From positions 25,746,012-25,810,011 of the forward strand of contig OZ020521.1 of the NCBI GenBank assembly GCA_963971425.1: a stretch of 64,000 bases of DNA, read 5' to 3'. Below are positions 32,898 to 45,439 of the stretch, piece by piece (position 1 is the stretch's first letter; the number at the start of each line of letters is the position of its first letter). A model generated the notes under the pieces. It had not been told where the DNA came from. It saw only the letters and a program-made list of their open reading frames with translations, and did no database searches. Source of the DNA: Bryoerythrophyllum caledonicum (Eukaryota > Streptophyta > Bryopsida > Pottiales > Pottiaceae). The translations under genes were made by a program, and so were the position numbers.

Positions 32898-33835
32898 TTT
32901 TCATCTCTAAAGGCCCAATGTTTCTTTGGGGGACATTTAGAGTTTGAATAAGGTCACATGATCTCAAATTTAGGATGACTTTATGAGATTTTGTACTGAA
33001 TATACAACTTTTTATTAGTCTCCAATAAATTTTTTTTTGGTAGAAATCCAACTTATGGTTCATGAATTACAAATTGTTTTAGTAACATTTGCAAATAGTG
33101 CAACGGTTTAGTGTCACATATATCAAATAGTGTAGCAAAACTTTAGCTAACTCTAAGTTCAATAGAAAATTGAGTTTTTGTCCATTTAAAAAAAAAAAAA
33201 ACTCTTCTTGGAAAAAATGGAAGTCTTTGCATCTATTGTATGAATCTTCAGATTTCAAAAATATGAGAAGGATATGATATATGCAAAACTTGAAGTGTAT
33301 TGTTTATTCTCAGCACATAGTTGCATTGCATAATTTTAAACGACATCTTCTACCCCTCATCTACTTCAAAAATTTGGTGCACATGTGCCTTACATGATCT
33401 TTTCTAAGTTCAAGTTAGAAAATCATGGACCATAGTAACACCATATTCATTATATTGGGAGATTGTGAGCCTCCCAATTTAATACGTATGTTGCTCTTGA
33501 GCTCTAAAATGTACCCACTATGCACATTCAGCTCGAGTCGAGCTGAATGTGCACTAGATCAAAATCATGGAAATCTCCCAATATAATGAATATGGTGTTT
33601 AGTGCAGAAAGGTGCCACAGAAGGTGGTTGAAGCTTGTTGAAGATGTTCGGTTTGACCTCAAGAAGAATTTATGTCTCTTTCAAACGTTGATATCTTTCA
33701 ATCCGTGTGGACAAACTAAACAACTTTTTTACCACATACACATATACAATCCTATCACAAGATTCTGAGGTTAGATATGTAAAAATTGGGTTGATTTGCA
33801 TTTTGTGTTGAATGCATTGAAACTGACAGTTGTTC
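32898..33835 (-). mobile_element. Inverted partial copy of the 22302-23116 element, carrying a MITE
   Basis: In reverse orientation it follows 22302-23116 closely: the CTCTAAAGGCCCAATG end, the AGGATATGATATATGCAAAACTTGAAGTG block, the GGTGGTTGAAGCTTGTTGAAG block and TTGATTTGCATTTTGTGTTGAATGCATTGAAAC. The other end is lost near 33835. It is longer than its relative mainly because of the insertion at 33437-33599. Confidence 0.75.
33437..33599. mobile_element. 163-bp MITE with perfect 28-bp TIRs and a TAGT duplication
   Basis: Left arm 33437-33464 (AACACCATATTCATTATATT...) and right arm 33572-33599 are exact reverse complements over 28 bp. TAGT flanks both sides (33433-33436 and 33600-33603). 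Inside is a second perfect palindrome with 15-bp arms (GCACATTCAGCTCGA) near 33522-33552. The related element at 22302-23116 lacks this insertion and shows the single-copy site (CGTAATGCA versus ATAGTGCA). Confidence 0.9.
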
Positions 33836-34940
33836 ATCATGTGGAAGACTTAAGTTGAGAAAGATGAATCGTCCTCAACCACACGTGGAGGTCAGTTGGC
33901 CTCCAAATCCCAAATGAGGTGTCAAAAGACATCCCTCTTGACCTAGCCGTCATGTGGCACTGATCCTAACCCTAATTACTAACTAGGGCTAAGTTCTATG
34001 CCTTTTGGTAACTCCACAAATCCTAGGTGGTTTCTAACCAAAACCCACCTACCCAAATGCCTCTATGCGCACATGCTGATAGCTATCGTGCACAAACACA
34101 TCATGCAAAGATAATATCATGCTAAGGTAGAGGCACCCAATTCCGATCGGCCATCCAATTCCAATCAATGGAGTATGCATGGCATGGTGCATGAAGTGAC
34201 CCAAAACCAATAATTCAAAATCTGAAAACACCAGTCATTATCGACAGTGGGTCATGTGAGTGGCCAAAATGGCCCCCCACTATTTTTCCTTCATTTTTCT
34301 AGTTTTTTGATAGAATTGACCGAGTTTAAGTTAAAATGGTGGAGAATCCATTAATTAGAGTCAAATTTCTAATTAATAGGCCTAGTGCAATGGTTGTGAC
34401 ACTAAAATTCTCTATTCTTCCTCCTCCCTACTAACATGCTCAGAAGCACAGTAGAAATGGAATTGAAATGAAAGATTAAAAAAAATGAAAAAAAAGGCGT
34501 TGAAAAATGACTAAAATTTGAGGAATGAGCCAAAAATTATGAAAAAAATTAGAAGAGTGTCTCCTAGCAGGTAGAACTAGTGGTAAAATTTTGGGAATTT
34601 TCCGAGCTGGAATGTTATTTTATTCTAGGGTTTGACCAGTTGATTGACGGGTTGACCATTGGGGATAAATACTTAGGAAACTTCAAAAAGGCTAGAAATA
34701 CTAAGAGAGGCTAATTAGGGTGCTAGGAATCCAGCTGTGTGGTTAGGGTTTTAATTAAGAAGTATATTTCAAATCACCAGTAGATAGTATTAGATCTAGT
34801 TGAACTAGTTATTAAATAAATAAATAAAAGTTAGTGGGAGGTACTTCTCCATGCACATGACACATGACAAATCTAGTCAACTTGAACCACCATGAATTTA
34901 TTTGTAGAGGCGGCATGTCAGGTGCAAGGCGGCGAGTTGA
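33836..34940. other. Intergenic, no gene seen
   Basis: AT-rich sequence with a few short ORFs on both strands and no motifs. I recognise neither a gene nor a repeat boundary. Confidence 0.5.
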
Positions 34941-35960
34941 ATGCTCATGATAAATTATGAAGATGATGGTTGTTAAAGCAACCAATCTAGCACTACAGGG
35001 GAAGGTCGTGGGCTCCGTGAGAAAAAAGAGCCAGTCTTGTCGAGAAAAAAAAGAGAACAAAGAAAAAAGAAAAAAAGAAAATAACGGCCAGCCCGAATCT
35101 CGAGCGGCTCAAGCGCTGGAAGGAATTGGACGAACGTGGGCTGTGGGGATCGCAAAGTGCAGGGGTGTGAAGTGCGAGCACCAAGTTTTTTTTTCATGGT
35201 AGAGACGGCGTGTGAGTGCAGAGACTGGAGAGGCGGCGTGTGAGTGCCGAGACGGAGGTGCGACGCAGGGCGTGGTATTCGTCCCACCGTGAGCATCCAG
35301 TCCTTGTGGGAGAGCGCCGGCGGAGAGAGGCGGCTGCTCAAGAAGCAACTGGGCGGTGCTGCTGCCGAGAGGCGGCGACGGACTTGCAGCAGGTGCAGCT
35401 GAGCAGAAGCGCAGAAGCGGAGAAGCAGGAAGTGTGTGCAAGAAAGCCGTGAGGAGCGGCGTGGGAGCCTGAGCTGCCTTGCGTTGGGGTTTTTGTTGAT
35501 GAAGGGTTGCGCCAGAGGTCGGTACTGCGGGCAAGTGCTCGTCGTGTGTGGGTGTCTGGACTACAAGCGGTCGGTTCTATGCTCTCTACGTCATTGCGGC
35601 TGTGAGCGAAGCGCGGCGGAAGAGCGAGGTGCGTTACGTGAGAAGGATGAGCTGCGTGTGGGGTCGATGCATCTGAGTGCGAATTCGCAGTTGCAAGCAT
35701 GGTGCGCAAGCGTGCCATTCTGCCGCAGATTGAAATTCGGCACAACCTATGTTGTGCATCCTCAATTTTGTGGAGCTGGAGTTGAAGCAAGTTGAACCCG
35801 GAGCAATTTAAAGTGGCGGATTTGGAGCTAGAGACAAGCTCAAGCTGGATTAAATTGGGATTCAAGTGAAGATGAAGGGAGGAACTTGATATAGAGATGA
35901 GGTGAATCGATCTCTTCTTTTGAATACAACCACCTACGTGCGATTGCAATTATTTTTTGC
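34941..35960. other. GC-rich island, unassigned
   Basis: Clearly richer in G+C than its surroundings from about 34990 to 35840, with several overlapping ORFs up to 203 codons on both strands. None shows a recognisable domain; the longest translate to Ser/His/Ala-rich sequence typical of antisense or non-coding GC-rich DNA. GGCGGCGTGTGAGTG recurs (near 35208 and 35232). It could be the first exon and leader of a gene or an element end. Confidence 0.35.
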
Positions 35961-37773
35961 GGCTTGGTGTGGCTTGGGAAATTTTTTGTGCCTCCAATGG
36001 CGCGGAAGCGCTGCCGAAATTTCGCTAGAAACTCAAGCTAAATAATTAGGGTATTCAAGGTGTGTTAGTGTTAATAATGCATGTTGAGCTTAAGTTAGTA
36101 TTCTCCTAAGCTAGATGTGAAGGCTTGTACAATCAGACTTCACAAGTTGACACTGTGAATGCTTAGAAGTGATTGAGTGTTTGACGTTGCTTGTTGTGCA
36201 TTACTTGGAATTATTGAATAACGTGCAGATGCCTGCTGGACAGTTGATTAGTACATGTTGTGGGCTTCATGCATGATATGTGAATGGTCCACCAAGTTGA
36301 GGATAAAAAATGAGTAAGGTTAGGGAAAAAAAACATCAAAAATAGAGTTAATATGGAAGACTTATGAGGGTTTGAAGTTGGGAAGTATTTGCCATTGTTT
36401 TCTTCGCAGCCCTGTTTTTTTTCTTCCTTGAAACAATCAACCAGTTTTCATTCGACCGTGTCGTCCTCATCTATTTCCTCTCATTCGGTTATTTTGTTTT
36501 GCCAGTCTACGTAAATTTCATTTTTTTGTTTCTTTTGTTTTTTTATTGCTAATTAAGGCTTGAATTAATTCCGCTTAAGGAATTTAAAAAATAAATAAGT
36601 ATAAGATAAATAAAAAATAAAAAAATAAAAAAAATCCAAGAAGGAAAAAATTTGAATTAACGTAAAGGAAAAAGAAGGAAAATAAATAAATAAGATAAAA
36701 TAAATAAATTATAATGATAATAGTAAACAATAATAATTTTAAAAAAAAAATTATGCCTATTAAAATTGTCGGAGTTGAATAATAGATTCAAAGGCTAACC
36801 AAGTAACTTATCTAGGGTAAAAAAAATAAAATAATATTATTAATAATAAATATATAAAAAATCCGAATTCAATAAAAATTAGAAGTTACAGATCAACACA
36901 TGGAGTAGTTTAAAAACATGCAACAATAGGACCTTGTGGGTTTAAAGTTAATCTTCTTAGGAGGTGAATTTTGGGCTTAGAGGTCATGAAGCGTGCAAAT
37001 TGGGTTGCTCCATCTCAATTGAGCTCTCATTGATGGCCTTGCCTCAAAAGTCGAACAAGGCCGATCAGTATTGGGTACCCTCCATGCGTTGGTTATCCAT
37101 GGCATGTCTTCTCTCTTTTACTGACTCTCACCTATTGGCATTGGGTGAAGGATGGCACCAAATCTCACCTACTCTAGAGTTTGATTATGGGCTCCGGTGG
37201 TTTTTGGGCTTTTACATTCTATATCAATTCCAAATCTTTGTGATTAAATTTGAAAAAATGTTTGTTGAATTTCATTTCTAATTCCGCATCTTTCTACATA
37301 AATGTTTTTGACATACAATGTCATTTGAGTCCCCAACTGGCTTAAGAGATCAGAATTGGGTGCGTCTAGTTTAACATGCAAGAGCGCACAATTAGAATCA
37401 AATCTGGAGCAATGGTGACTAGCTTATCACCGTTGCCTTTGTAAACAACAAAAATAATAGTTAAAAAATGAAACTATCAATCACTTAGCGACCTAGGCTA
37501 GGGAAAAGAAATAAATATCTAGATCACAACATATATTAATTGGTCTGTAAGGACCCTTTTACTCGCCCCCTTCGCCCATGCTGAAGCCTTTCACACCGGC
37601 GAATGGCACAAATAATGTCAACTGGAGAGACAATCGATCAAGGAAACCTCTCAAGTCTAGAGAAATCAAATCGAACTACAAAAATGACACTAGTAGACCA
37701 TATAGACAAAGGATAGGCCAAGTGCAATAAGAGCCCCATCTTTTATTGCCTCCAACATTTTAAATGGCTAGAC
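35961..37773. other. Intergenic, no gene seen
   Basis: Includes a strongly A-rich stretch (about 36580-36870) of AATAAATAAA-type words. A 105-codon ORF at 36964-37281 has no recognised domain and I do not call it a gene. Confidence 0.5.
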
Positions 37774-38258
37774 CTAGTCTACGTAAACTCTCAATGTGCT
37801 AAACACTGTAGACACAACCATTGACCCACTGGGACCTCTAAAAGAGGTAGAGTTAGACATTGTAGAACACAAGTCACAAATGACCATTGTGACAGCCCGT
37901 TTGGCACTACCACACAACCAACAACGTAATCCGGTAGAGATGTGAGAAAGACCAAGATGTACCGTGCCATCAATGTGTGGCAAATGGCAAAGCACGCAAT
38001 TGCCATGTGATCCTTCCATACCTTACCATCACGACCTCCCAATAATAGCCCTCTTAAGTTTTTCACCTCACAAACTCCCAAGATCACCCTTCCCGCCGTC
38101 ACATCCAAGGTTGTGGGCATTGCTTGCTGCAAATACACATAGTGTCTAGGAGTAAAACACCACACTTGCGGTCGGTAGCCTCCTCTCCATATTGTAGCAT
38201 AGCACATCGTATCCCAATGTTGAGCAATGGAGAGGTTCTCCAATGCCATATGCATCAC
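37774..38258 (-). pseudogene. Ty3/Gypsy integrase C-terminal relic with a PHD-like finger
   Basis: The - strand reads ALENLSIAQHWDTMCYATIW, then DYVYLQQAMPTTLDV, a pattern I associate with the C-terminal tail of algal Ty3/Gypsy integrases. In one frame there follows CHLPHIDGTVHLGL and CWLCGSAKRAVTMVICDLC. In the overlapping frame it ends LTLPLLEVPVGQWLCLQC. Put side by side, these are the first two and the last cysteine pairs of a PHD finger, split by a frameshift; the His-x2-Cys pair is degraded. No catalytic core or LTR is next to it. Confidence 0.6.
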
Positions 38259-38499
38259 CTATTTGAACAAATTTGCACGTTGCTGACACATTGAGCCCAC
38301 ATGTCTAGATTGTCATGTTAGCCAACACGGTGTCAGCATCTGCCTAAATGGCTGTGGAAATCCGTTCCCACAAGGTTCTGGAAGTTAGCCTAAAAATCTA
38401 GCAAAAAATAAAATAAAATTAGCACTAGAAGTCTAGAACGTTAGGAAGGAGGAATAATGTAGTAGATATATAGAATTTGTAAATATGACATATCGGAGG
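38259..38499. other. Intergenic, no gene seen
   Basis: Short stretch between the Gypsy relic and the TCCGGA-rich element. No features recognised. Confidence 0.4.
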
Positions 38500-38680
38500 C
38501 AGACAACTTCTTTAAAAGCCCTAATGGAGTGCTAAATCTGGATGTTCGGATACAATCGGATCCGGTAAGTCTGTCACGACCGGAACTCTCCGGAAGAATC
38601 CGAAACTCGGAGCATTCCGGAATCCGGAAACGCCATAATGACTGCGACGACACCCAATTGTCATCCGTACGCAGTTAGAG

Positions 38681-38740
38681 GTATAAGAATAGGCATCCAT
38701 TTTTGTCGTCTTCCACTTCTTCGCTCTCTCTCTCTCTCGC
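38681..38740 (+). promoter_or_regulatory. Possible core promoter of copy C
   Basis: AGGTATAAGAATAG near 38680 is followed at about 50 bp by a pyrimidine patch with repeated CTCTCT. Copy D has a matching CT patch before its ORF. This resembles a plant-type TATA plus Y-patch, but transcription is unproven. Confidence 0.35.
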
Positions 38741-38879
38741 TCTCAATCTCCTTCTTGCCTTCTGCCTTCCTCCTGTGGTAGTCCGAAAGTGTTTCCGGTA
38801 GAGAGTTGTTTTTGTGAGGTCAGTGCGTGCAGGTGTGACTGGAGAAGTTGTGAGGTTAAGAATTCATCTTTCTTAAGGC

Positions 38880-40703
38880 ATGGCGAATGAGGGACCTTCC
38901 TGGGGTATCATGATGCTGTCAACAGTTCACCGGATTTCACCAGCAATACCCACGGATCCGGAGGAGCTCGGAGTCCTTGAACACTTCCTCGACGTCATGG
39001 GATGCCACGGACTACTGGATGTTGCATGGGGCATGAAGGACGGGAAGCTGGTGGTGGAGCTCCTCGGAACTCCGGACAACCAATACAATGGCATGATCCG
39101 GGTCCACCTAGAAACCTGGGGTGCATCGGAATGGCGACGCACCGACGCGTTCACAAGCGGAGTTGTGAAGACAGCTGAGCGGAAGGATGAGTTCTTGAAG
39201 AACGAGTTCACAAAGGCAGCCGATCCGAAGGAAGGATTCAGCACCGACGACTTACGGCACAAAGACGTCCAAATCGTGGTAAGATTCCTCAATCCCATCT
39301 TCCATCCAAAAAAGCCAAAGAGGGTAGTCACTAAATGGGCAGCAACGATCATGGGGTCGATGAGAGGGAAGATTTTGGTGGATTGGACGTCGCTTATGAG
39401 CAACATGGTCACCCGGATGGTGAAAGGTTTGCAGAAGATAAAGAAGTCTAGAACTCCCCTACCGTGCTACCTCACTCACCTCTATGCGCGTCACGATGTC
39501 CTTACGCCGGAGGAGCAAGATGAGTATGAGGAACTCCTTAGCATCCGAACCTATGGCGGACCGGAGCTAGCATCCGACGAAGAAGGCACGGAGGTGACAC
39601 AAATTCCAGTGCCAGAACCAATTTCCCATCCCTAGAAAAAGAGCCAGTCGGCATAGAGGAAGTCGGCACCCGAACTAGCTGCATGGAACCAGCAAACAGG
39701 GACGCGAGAAGCACAAGAAATCACCGGGCCATCTTGTAGAGAAGGTCGTGTGCCGACCGCGGAACCACCGACACTCACAAGTCACACATGAACGGATCTT
39801 CTGGAGCTCATCTAGAACGTGGCGTGGCGGACTGCCCTCATCTGCCACTTGAACGTAGATCACGTGAGCATCATCGACAAAATCCGGCAGGAGTTGGAAC
39901 TTGATAGCCTGGCCGACATACCTACTCAGATCAAGGAGCTCAATAAGAACACTCGCCGACTCCGGGCGCTAGAAGATCAGTAGGCGGCCATTCTCCAGAG
40001 TTGCGACAAGTTCGTGCAGCAGTTGGATAAGACGGAGACGGCACTGGCGGAAACCAAGGCTATGCAAAAGGAAGCTGAAGATTGGGCAAATGCTTGGGCC
40101 CGTGCCTTGGCAGAGGTCCGGGCAACTCTGGACTTTCCGGTTGACATTGTCAACCAGAGTCTGCTCTTCACTGAGCGGCTGGAGAGGGAGGACAAGCTGA
40201 ACTGGGTGCAAATCATTAGGTTTCTCCACGATCACGGCAGGAAGATGGACAAGACTTGGAGCCGGATGTAGGAGCTGGTGGGGAACATGTCTTCGAAAGG
40301 ACCAGAGACCCGGAGTACCCAAGCACCGGAGGACCGGTCCTTTCCGGTACGAGTCACGACCATTCCGGATGAAGCAGGGCCCTTGGAGGTGCATCCGGAG
40401 CACTCCGGAAAGGAGACATCGGTCCTGACCACTCCGGATTCCATCGCACCTATGAGCTGGAGTCTCCTTGGCAACCTCTGAGCTGGACTCCGTCACCTAT
40501 GAGCTGGACTCCGTCACCTATGAGCTGGACTCCGCCACCGAAACAGTCCCTCCGGGGGAAACACCGGCACCACCTTCCGGACCCAGATCCCCGAGTCAAC
40601 CGACAGCCTCGATACCCCAGAGGAAGAAGACCGGCAAAGCCAGAGCGGAAGGGTCTACTAGGCCTAGGAGTCCAAGATTCAAGAATGTTGGATCGCCTTC
40701 CTA
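38880..40703 (+). pseudogene. TE-like family protein, copy C, broken by in-frame stops
   Basis: ATG at 38880 opens a 251-codon frame. The family N-terminal block (PEELGVLEHFLDVMGCHGLL, WGMKDGK, LNPIFHPKKPKRVV, VDWTSLMSNM, CYLTHLYARHD) matches copy D. A TAG at 39633 is followed, in the same frame, by further stops (near 39652, 39797, 39810, 39979 and 40268). The intervening peptide still matches D, including VRATLDFPVDIVNQSLLFTERLER (near 40120) and IIRFLHDHGRKMDKTW. The end near 40660-40703 parallels D's Arg/Gly/Ser-rich C terminus but in a shifted frame. No known domain is recognised. Confidence 0.65.
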
Positions 40704-42029
40704 GTTAGATCTAGGATTAGAGTTAGGAAAATCTTAATGATCTAGGTCCGGTAGCGATTAACGATGGGGCTTAGAATTGCACCCGACTACTTAACCAAGA
40801 GACTAAGGAATTTCGTAAATGGCTTAGAGTGAGAGGCTGTATGTCCGGACTTCAGCAAATTTCCAGATTCTCGGATTTCGGACCCGCGAATTTCGGATCT
40901 GAGATTTGATTTCCAAATTTTTGGAGATAAGGCCTTTTTACTGCTAGGATAAGATTTTTCTGGATTTCTCGCGGATAGGATAAGACTAAGATTAGGAAAC
41001 TTAGTTTGTACTTAGTAGATGAGTTTAAGGAAACTCATCATTTTGTTTTCTTACGTTGAATACATTTCAAACCTCCTACTAGATTGGCTCCCTAGTCATT
41101 GTGGCGTGGAGTGTTGTCTTTGTGAGGAACGGATCCATTGTGGTGCGTGTTGTTGTGGAAGAGTTCTTTCGTAGTATTTTGTTTTCCAGAAGGAACCGGT
41201 TGGGGCTTGCACTAGGAGAGCTCCCGAAAGAGCTGGAGACGTACTGCAGTTGTGTTCTTCGTAGTCTCTAGGGTCCAGAAGAAGCCAAGAGGGGAAGAGA
41301 TGTACTGCAGAGGTGTTTCTAGTAATTTCTAGGGCACGGAAGATCCATATGAACCCAGATTCTGGTTGAGGCCGGAGTTTACCCCCACGACAGGAAAAAG
41401 CCTGATGTGTATGTCTAGAAGGAGTCCTCTTTGCAAACTATAAAACTCGCTCAGGAGAATCACAACAATATTTTTCGGAATGTCGTTGTAGTTTGGACTT
41501 ATCTCTGCGTAACCGCGTCCGGATGGCCATTTGGATGTTGTGAAAGTATAGGTCTAGCAGCAGCAATCAATCACCGGTTTGCGGAGTAGGAAGAGTGGGT
41601 GTCCAACCACTGTAAGTTTCAGGGCAATGGGTGTCTAGCCACTTTAAGTCACAAGATAGTGGGGAATCCGTCCACTTACACAAAATAGGATTAGTGGCCT
41701 TCCGGTCACTCATTTTAACCTTCGGGAAAACTCTCTGAGGAGGAATAGAGATAAATCAAACTACCCTCCGGCTGTCCGGAAACTAGTTTCGGAAGTCATT
41801 GCAAGAAATTTGGAACCCAGAAGGATTCGGATCCGTAGCAAACGAATGAATAGAATAGCTAACCTCCGAAAGAGTGATTGATAGTTCTAGTTTTTGTGGG
41901 ATATTCTGAGAAGAACAGTAGGTCTCTGTGGGAACGAAACTAGAGCGGTTTACTTTGGAAGCATTTAGTGACAATTGAGTGCATTCCGGAGGAATAGTGA
42001 CTCAATGACTTGCAACAATGGCCTTCGAT

Positions 42030-42990
42030 AATACATGATGCCTTTTAAACAACAAAAAATAAGAATAAAAGGACGCCAAAGATGCTTGCTTGCTAAACAT
42101 GTAGCCGATGGTTATCCATGCTAAGTGCAAGTCTCAATCTTGGTGATGTCCCTTCTTCAAGCTATATTTTTGAAGCCCCTTCTTAATGGTATGCACCATG
42201 CGTTTCGCCAATACATCCGCTTTGGGGTGATCCCTCTAAGTAGTGTGGTGATTGATCATTGCATGCTTACACAACGTTTGAAACTCATCCAAGAACTCAC
42301 ATCGTTGGTCTATGAACACTTTTGCTGAAGCTCCAAAGCAACTCAGAACACAATAAAGGAAAAAATAAGCGGTTCTTTTACTGAACTTATCAGGCAAAAC
42401 AACCACCACTATTCACTTGGAGAAGTGTTCAATCATCACCAATACATACTGGTGGTGTTGATGTGTCACTGACAATAGACCTCCTGAGTCCAAGCTCCAC
42501 TTGTATTCCAAGCCCATAAACGATAATGAATGCAATTATTGCATTGGAGCGTTAAAAAAATCTCACACACGATCACACACCATGCACCGAGCCACCAAAG
42601 CTTAAACTTGTGACAACATTCCTCGCCACCAATGGTGAAGCTCGAGGAGGCTGTAAGTCCTCTGCACTCCAAAGTGCCCAAGGTCTTCATGCGTGTCGTT
42701 GATAAGCTTCACCCTCTTCAATGGAGTCGGCACAACCTTCCGGGTACCATCCGGCCACACTCTCAAAAGATGAGTCCTCTCGTACATATATCGTTTGGCT
42801 CGTTGTGAGACCCGATCTCTCTCTTGAGCATACCACTTAGGCACCACTTCTCCATTCTTTAGAAATTGCATCACGTTCATGTCTTCATAAATGTCTTTGG
42901 CGCCCCCAAAATCTTTACTGCCATCCTCAACTACTGTAGCCACAATATCTTCTCCGATGTCATCTCCACGCATTGCCAACACACTTCAAA
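42030..42990 (-). pseudogene. Ty3/Gypsy retrotransposon 2, integrase fragment
   Basis: The - strand reads KLINDTHEDLGHFGVQRTYSLL, then HHWWRGM and CMVCDRVC, which is the HHCC module. With frame changes there follow VLVMIEHFSKWIVVVVLPDK, VFIDQRCEFLDEF and DHPKADVLAKRMVHTIKKGL, the integrase core. The final catalytic Glu position is Lys. This is a different Gypsy family from element 1. Confidence 0.75.
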
Positions 42991-44929
42991 AGGCCAAACA
43001 ATGCCAACCTCGTAACAAATTGGCCTCATCCTCACCGTGCCACCTAATGCTCGTAGCATCCGTTTGGTTTGGAATTGGATTGTTGTGTCGTAGTAAAGAG
43101 TTTGTGTTCCAAGAAAATACTCGATTTCTGGCTACCACTTTTACTCAATCAAGTTTTTGATAAGTAAAATTTCAAATATATATGGACTATCTTTTTTAAG
43201 AGACAATCACTTCAATGCACAAGTCTTTATAAGACAAAGAATCCCAACTATCTAAGAAAACTATGTAAAATTTATAAGCCTTGAAAAGGAAAACTAACCC
43301 AAATCCGAAGAGCTTTTATCTCACAATCCAACCGTCTAAATGGATCTTAATTTTACTAATAGTACTAATGCACTATTGATAACTATGACACCAAATCTCA
43401 ATTGTAATTTCCTTACAGATTTTGAGATATTTCATAAATACTCATTGCCTCTTAAGATCCTTGTTCATAAACACCCAAGCACTAAAGTCTTCATGACTCT
43501 CAAGTAAGATCTCTAATGCTACAAAAATTGGAATATAGCTTGTCAGCATGATAATTCATCTTCTTAAAAAATCATATCAAATTTTTTGTCAAGAAACCAA
43601 AGATATGCCCAAAACCATCACCAACATCAAAGTGATATTCTTACAGTCTTGGGAAATATATGTAATCTGTTCAATTCTAAATAATTCCTTCACAAAATCT
43701 CCAAATAACTCTTTCATAAAAATTCCAAATCCTTCAATTCTTCTACGCAGTATGTAGAACTTAAAAACACCTTTTCAATCGCTACTCCGACGTGTTAAAG
43801 AAAAATATTGTAATTTAAGTCGAAGTTGGTTCTATGGCATAAACTTGTAGTGACCACATAAAAATGTAGGTCTTGATGCGCCCCGCGACACTGGATCAAA
43901 AGCTAGTAAGTCAAAAACTAACACGGCGCGCGCCCCGCAGCTTGAAATTCCTCTGTCCCAATTAGCTAAATTCCTTTCCTCCGAGGCTTTCATTCTAAAG
44001 GTAGGAAGACATATTAAATCAAAGTAATTTCTAAAATTTACATCTTGATTCAGTTTTGAAAACTATGGCATAAAAAGTTGTGAAGCTTATTATATCTCAT
44101 ATTAAGAAATTCAAGCAGCACGTTGTGCCTCTACTTCTTTGAGGAAATATGCTCTTTTAAACTCAGTCAACTCTTGAACCTTAATAGGATGACGACTTCT
44201 TCCCAAATTAGTGCAAAAGGTTCAAGGATTAGGATGAACTTAATGTGAATGGGTATAAACTTCATTGCTTAGCTCTTTTAAAACTCATAGAATGCTCAAA
44301 AGAGTGAAAGTGGATCTCCAAATCACACCCTAACTTCAATTGTTTGTAACTCCACCCCAACTCCAAATCCTATGTTTTTAAAGCCAAAATTGTAGCGCAT
44401 AACCTAAGCTTTGCAATTATGGCTTCTTCTCTTCAAATGCCAACCTTAAAGTTGCCAAAAATCTGAAGTATCCTTAGACAACCCTTTACATTTCATTGGA
44501 CAAGACCAATGGCCAATGGGAAGATGACATTCATCCATTTTCCATCCTTTCCCATCTCTTGCCACCTCTTGCCATCTTTTGCCACCTTCGTCATTCCCAT
44601 ATCCCTTATCTTTATCATTCTATCCTTTACATTAGCCTTTCCATGCTTTGTTTTATCTTTATAAGAAAACCTTGGTCTAAATTCTAAATCTATTGCTCCT
44701 AAAACTTTCTCTAAAGACTAAGTATTAAACATTTTGGTCTCATATGATTAAAAGTCTATAACTAACTTAAGACAGACAAATCAAATTAATTTTCTATATC
44801 CTCTTCAATCTAATTACTAACTATCTAATATACTTATGAACTTATAAACATATTACCATTTAACCTCCCCCTTTTCTTCTATTAATTTATCTTTTCACAA
44901 TAAGTAACCAATCTTTCCACGACAATGGC
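42991..44929. other. AT-rich insert separating Gypsy-2 fragments
   Basis: About 1.9 kb without a gene lies between the RNase H end and the integrase start of Gypsy-2, which should be only a few hundred bases apart. The sequence is AT-rich with short ORFs, except for a GC-rich spot near 43880-43940 (GCGCGCCCCGC). It is probably an insertion; its ends were not resolved. Confidence 0.5.
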
Positions 44930-45190
44930 TAAGGGCGTCGGCATCCATGTTCACCAATGCCGCTCTGTGCACCACCTTGAAGTCGTATTCCATCAACATC
45001 AAGGCCCATCACGCTCGTTTCCTTGTCAGCTTGTTAGATTCCATTAACCATTTAAAGGTTGATGATATGTAATCAATTGAAACTCGTTACCATAAAGGTA
45101 ACACCAAAGATGGGCAATTGCCCATATCGCAGCCAAACATTCCCCTTCATACAAGTACAAGTATATTGTAGGAGTCTAAAACTCCCACTT
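44930..45190 (-). pseudogene. Ty3/Gypsy retrotransposon 2, RNase H fragment
   Basis: The - strand reads AIWAIAHLWCYLYGNEF, then FKWLMESNKLTRKRAWWALML and EYDFKVVHRAALVNMDADAL, the usual end of the Gypsy RNase H domain before integrase. Frame breaks are present. Confidence 0.75.
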
Positions 45191-45439
45191 GGTTGTTGTC
45201 GTACCAAGAACTTTGTTTTTTTAATTAGGTAGTGGAGAATGATAAAAGGAGATAAAATAGTTCAGTTTGAGAGTGATCTAAACTAGAATTAGCATATAGG
45301 TAGAAATAACGTAAATAAAATAAAGGAACTAACGGCCCTCTTAAACGGGACAAGGAGTGGCCTTAAATCCGAGCCTTGGAGCTGAGTCCAAGGCCAAGCA
45401 AAGGGGGGCTCGACCCGAGACCAACAACCCCAATCCCGA

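Larger units (their letters stand above)
38500..42025 (+). mobile_element. TCCGGA-rich repeat element, copy C
   Basis: The leader, coding region and long 3' part all have counterparts in the inverted copy D (51890-55740). Shared landmarks are the CT-rich start region, GTGAGGTCAGTGCGTGCAGG, the family protein, GATGGGGC after the ORF, AGAGATGTACTGCAGAGGTG, AGGCTTTTT-type words, and TCTCTGTGGGAACGAAAC near the end. The word TCCGGA recurs throughout. No LTR or TIR pair was identified, so the element class is unknown. Confidence 0.55.

Noticed and set aside
35338-35949. 203-codon - strand ORF in the GC-rich island
   Set aside because: Ser/His/Ala-rich translation with no domain; the opposite strand has equally long ORFs. 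Kept only as an unassigned island.
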